Origin: Enterococcaceae bacterium | Lineage (GTDB): Bacteria; Bacillota; Bacilli; Lactobacillales; Catellicoccaceae | Assembly: GCA_030150665.1 (NCBI GenBank) | Contig: JASLFJ010000091.1 | Span: 1-6,805 of the forward strand | DNA: 6,805 bases | Direction: 5' to 3' | Shown here: piece by piece, positions 5,622 to 6,805 of the stretch | Layout of the letters: each line of letters begins with the position of its first letter | Position numbering within the stretch: the first letter of the stretch is position 1 | Notes under the pieces: generated by a model | Told to the model about the DNA's origin: nothing | Databases searched by the model: none | What the model saw: only the letters and a program-made list of their open reading frames with translations | Made by a program: the position numbers and the translations under genes

Positions 5622-6338
5622 TTAAGGAGCTAATAACATCCATACAACGGTTGCAAGCATAGCGCCTAAAACAGGACCTACAATAGGCACCCAGGCATAG
5701 CGCCAGTTTGCATCTGATTTATGTTGAATCGGAAGGATTTGATACATTAGTCTTGGTCCAAAATCTCGTGCAGGATTGATTGCATAGCCTGTAGGCCCTC
5801 CTAAAGATAGACCAATCGCAAACACTAAAATTCCTACAAAAATAGGTAAAAAAGCCGTTGTTAATTCGTAGAGTTGGCTGACATGAAGTGCCATAATTAA
5901 GACAAACGTACCGATAAGTTCTGTAATCATGTTTGCTAGGGGATGATAAACAGCAGGTTGTGTTGCAAAGCAAGAAAGCAACGCATCGCTATCTTTTTGT
6001 GCTTGCCAAAGTGGTAAATAAGTAATCCATACCAGTAAGGCACCAAACATTGCTCCAAGTACTTGTGCGATTATAAAAGGAATTACCCAATTCCAAGCAA
6101 ATGCTCCAGATAATGCCATTGCTATTGTTACAGCAGGATTAAGATGAGCAGGTCCTAGCCATTCAACACTATAAACAGCCACAGTAACAGCCATGGACCA
6201 GCCGAAAGTAATCGTAATCCATCCAGAATCATGACTTTTACTTTGAGGCAGCAGCGCTCCTGCAACAACACCATTTCCTAATAAAATAAGCAGTGCGGTT
6301 CCGATAAATTCACTAATAAATCCTTGAGATAATGTCAT
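5622..6338 (-). CDS. glpF: Glycerol uptake facilitator (aquaglyceroporin, MIP family)
   Basis: This 238-residue integral membrane protein of the major intrinsic protein family would let glycerol diffuse into the cell. Both NPA boxes are intact: N67-P-A in AHLNPAVTIAMAL and N188-P-A in YAINPARDFGPR. The Asp192 after the filter arginine (R191) is the mark of glycerol-conducting rather than water-only channels. Six hydrophobic membrane spans plus the two half-helices are evident, and the N-terminal FISEFIGTALLILLGNG is typical. Length is normal. AAGGAGGT (plus coordinates 6345-6352) lies six bases upstream of the ATG and overlaps the glpK stop codon, so the two genes are co-transcribed and probably translationally coupled. 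Imported glycerol would be trapped as glycerol 3-phosphate by GlpK. The promoter must lie beyond the right edge. Close relatives also carry water, dihydroxyacetone or small solutes. Confidence 0.95.
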   Translation of the reverse strand: MTLSQGFISEFIGTALLILLGNGVVAGALLPQSKSHDSGWITITFGWSMAVTVAVYSVEWLGPAHLNPAVTIAMALSGAFAWNWVIPFIIAQVLGAMFGALLVWITYLPLWQAQKDSDALLSCFATQPAVYHPLANMITELIGTFVLIMALHVSQLYELTTAFLPIFVGILVFAIGLSLGGPTGYAINPARDFGPRLMYQILPIQHKSDANWRYAWVPIVGPVLGAMLATVVWMLLAP

Positions 6339-6350
6339 AAAAAGACCTCC

Positions 6351-6805
6351 TTATTTATATGATGATGTAGGGGGTTGAAAAGCTTGTGTCGCATAAACAG
6401 CAGCTTTCCAACCAAGATAAAGCTGTTGTCTTTTTTCAGAACTCATTTTTGGACGAAAAGTAGTTCCTGATGTTTTCAAATGTTTTAACTCATCTAAACT
6501 ATCCCAATAGCCAATCGCAATTCCAGCAAGATAAGCTGCACCGAGTGCTGTGGTTTCTAAATTTTGTGTGCGGATGACAGGGATATTTAAAATATCAGAT
6601 TGAAATTGCATTAAGTAATTATTTTGTGCAGCTCCCCCATCCACACTTAATACAGGAATCGCTAATTGTGTATCTTCTTGCATCGTTTCGATGACATCTT
6701 TTGTTTGATAGGCAATAGATTCTAGTGTGGCTTTGACGATATCTTCTTTTTGTGTGCCGCGTGTTAAACCAAAAATAGCTCCTCGTGCTTCTGGATCCCA
6801 ATAAG
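6351..6805 (-). CDS. glpK: Glycerol kinase, C-terminal part (cut by window edge)
   Basis: The reading frame is open to the right edge (in-frame codons from 6803) and encodes the last 150 residues. It opens with YWDPEARGAIFGLTRGT and ESIAYQTKDV, continues to the ATP-binding VDGGAAQNN block (about 54-62 of the fragment), then MQFQSDIL and TTALGAAYLAG, all typical of the glycerol kinase C-terminal domain. The enzyme phosphorylates glycerol to glycerol 3-phosphate with ATP. An internal ATG at 6683 could be mistaken for a start, but homology clearly continues upstream of it. The regulatory histidine that HPr phosphorylates in Gram-positive glycerol kinases lies outside the window. Twelve bases separate the stop from glpF. 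No glycerol-3-phosphate oxidase gene lies between them, unlike the common glpK-glpO-glpF order in enterococci, lactobacilli and streptococci. Confidence 0.96.
   Translation of the reverse strand, partial: YWDPEARGAIFGLTRGTQKEDIVKATLESIAYQTKDVIETMQEDTQLAIPVLSVDGGAAQNNYLMQFQSDILNIPVIRTQNLETTALGAAYLAGIAIGYWDSLDELKHLKTSGTTFRPKMSSEKRQQLYLGWKAAVYATQAFQPPTSSYK

Noticed and set aside
5719..5973. Minus-strand 84-codon open frame inside glpF in another frame
   Set aside because: It is cysteine- and arginine-rich in a way expected from out-of-frame reading of a membrane protein gene, and glpF itself is intact across it.
6351..6683. Independent small gene beginning at the ATG at 6683
   Set aside because: The same frame upstream of this ATG encodes typical glycerol kinase sequence to the window edge, so it is an internal methionine of glpK.
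6619..6801. Minus-strand 60-codon frame overlapping glpK
   Set aside because: It is out of frame with the clearly homologous glycerol kinase sequence; the product is low-complexity and unrecognisable.
1..6805. CRISPR array, insertion sequence, prophage, tRNA or toxin-antitoxin system
   Set aside because: No spaced direct repeats, transposase or integrase motifs, terminal inverted repeats or tRNA-like cloverleaf were seen; nearly all sequence is accounted for by core genes and short spacers.

Overview
The window reads as an ordinary chromosomal stretch of an AT-rich, low-GC Gram-positive bacterium (Firmicutes). Strong GGAGG-type ribosome binding sites, intrinsic terminators and the gene families present all fit Lactobacillales. 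The style of the RelQ, CutC, RlmA and GlpF proteins, and the relQ / CYTH-gene / spxH neighbourhood, suggest an Enterococcaceae-like organism; this assignment is inferred from remembered family features, not from a search.

Layout. (1) 1-52, minus: the first codons of a relQ-type small alarmone synthetase running off the left edge. (2) 53-264: divergent promoter region. (3) 265-1958, plus: a tight three-gene run of a CYTH triphosphate-tunnel protein (YjbK family), an SpxH/YjbH-type adaptor of the thioredoxin-fold family, and a soluble PgpA/YutG-family protein. (4) about 1957-2037: a long three-segment hairpin with U-tracts on both sides, a shared terminator for convergent transcription. (5) 2049-3069, minus: cutC followed by a PhnA/YjdM zinc-ribbon gene. 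(6) 3070-3234: divergent regulatory region with two TATAAT boxes and a perfect 7-5-7 dyad. (7) 3235-5549, plus: cardiolipin synthase followed after 11 bp by rlmA, a 23S rRNA G-N1 methyltransferase. (8) 5543-5586: a perfect 44-nt palindrome acting as a bidirectional terminator. (9) 5622-6805, minus: glpF preceded by the 3' part of glpK, which runs off the right edge.

How they fit together. The left third is a stress and proteostasis neighbourhood: alarmone synthesis, a probable polyphosphate-handling enzyme, and the adaptor that feeds Spx to ClpXP. PgpA-like phosphatase, cardiolipin synthase and glycerol uptake/phosphorylation all touch phosphatidylglycerol metabolism, but they lie in separate transcription units, so a functional link is only a suggestion. 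All genes are recognisable core families. I found no CRISPR array, mobile element, tRNA/rRNA or evident novel system. The most interesting leftovers are non-coding: the composite hairpin, the cutC-cls dyad, and the absence of glpO between glpK and glpF.
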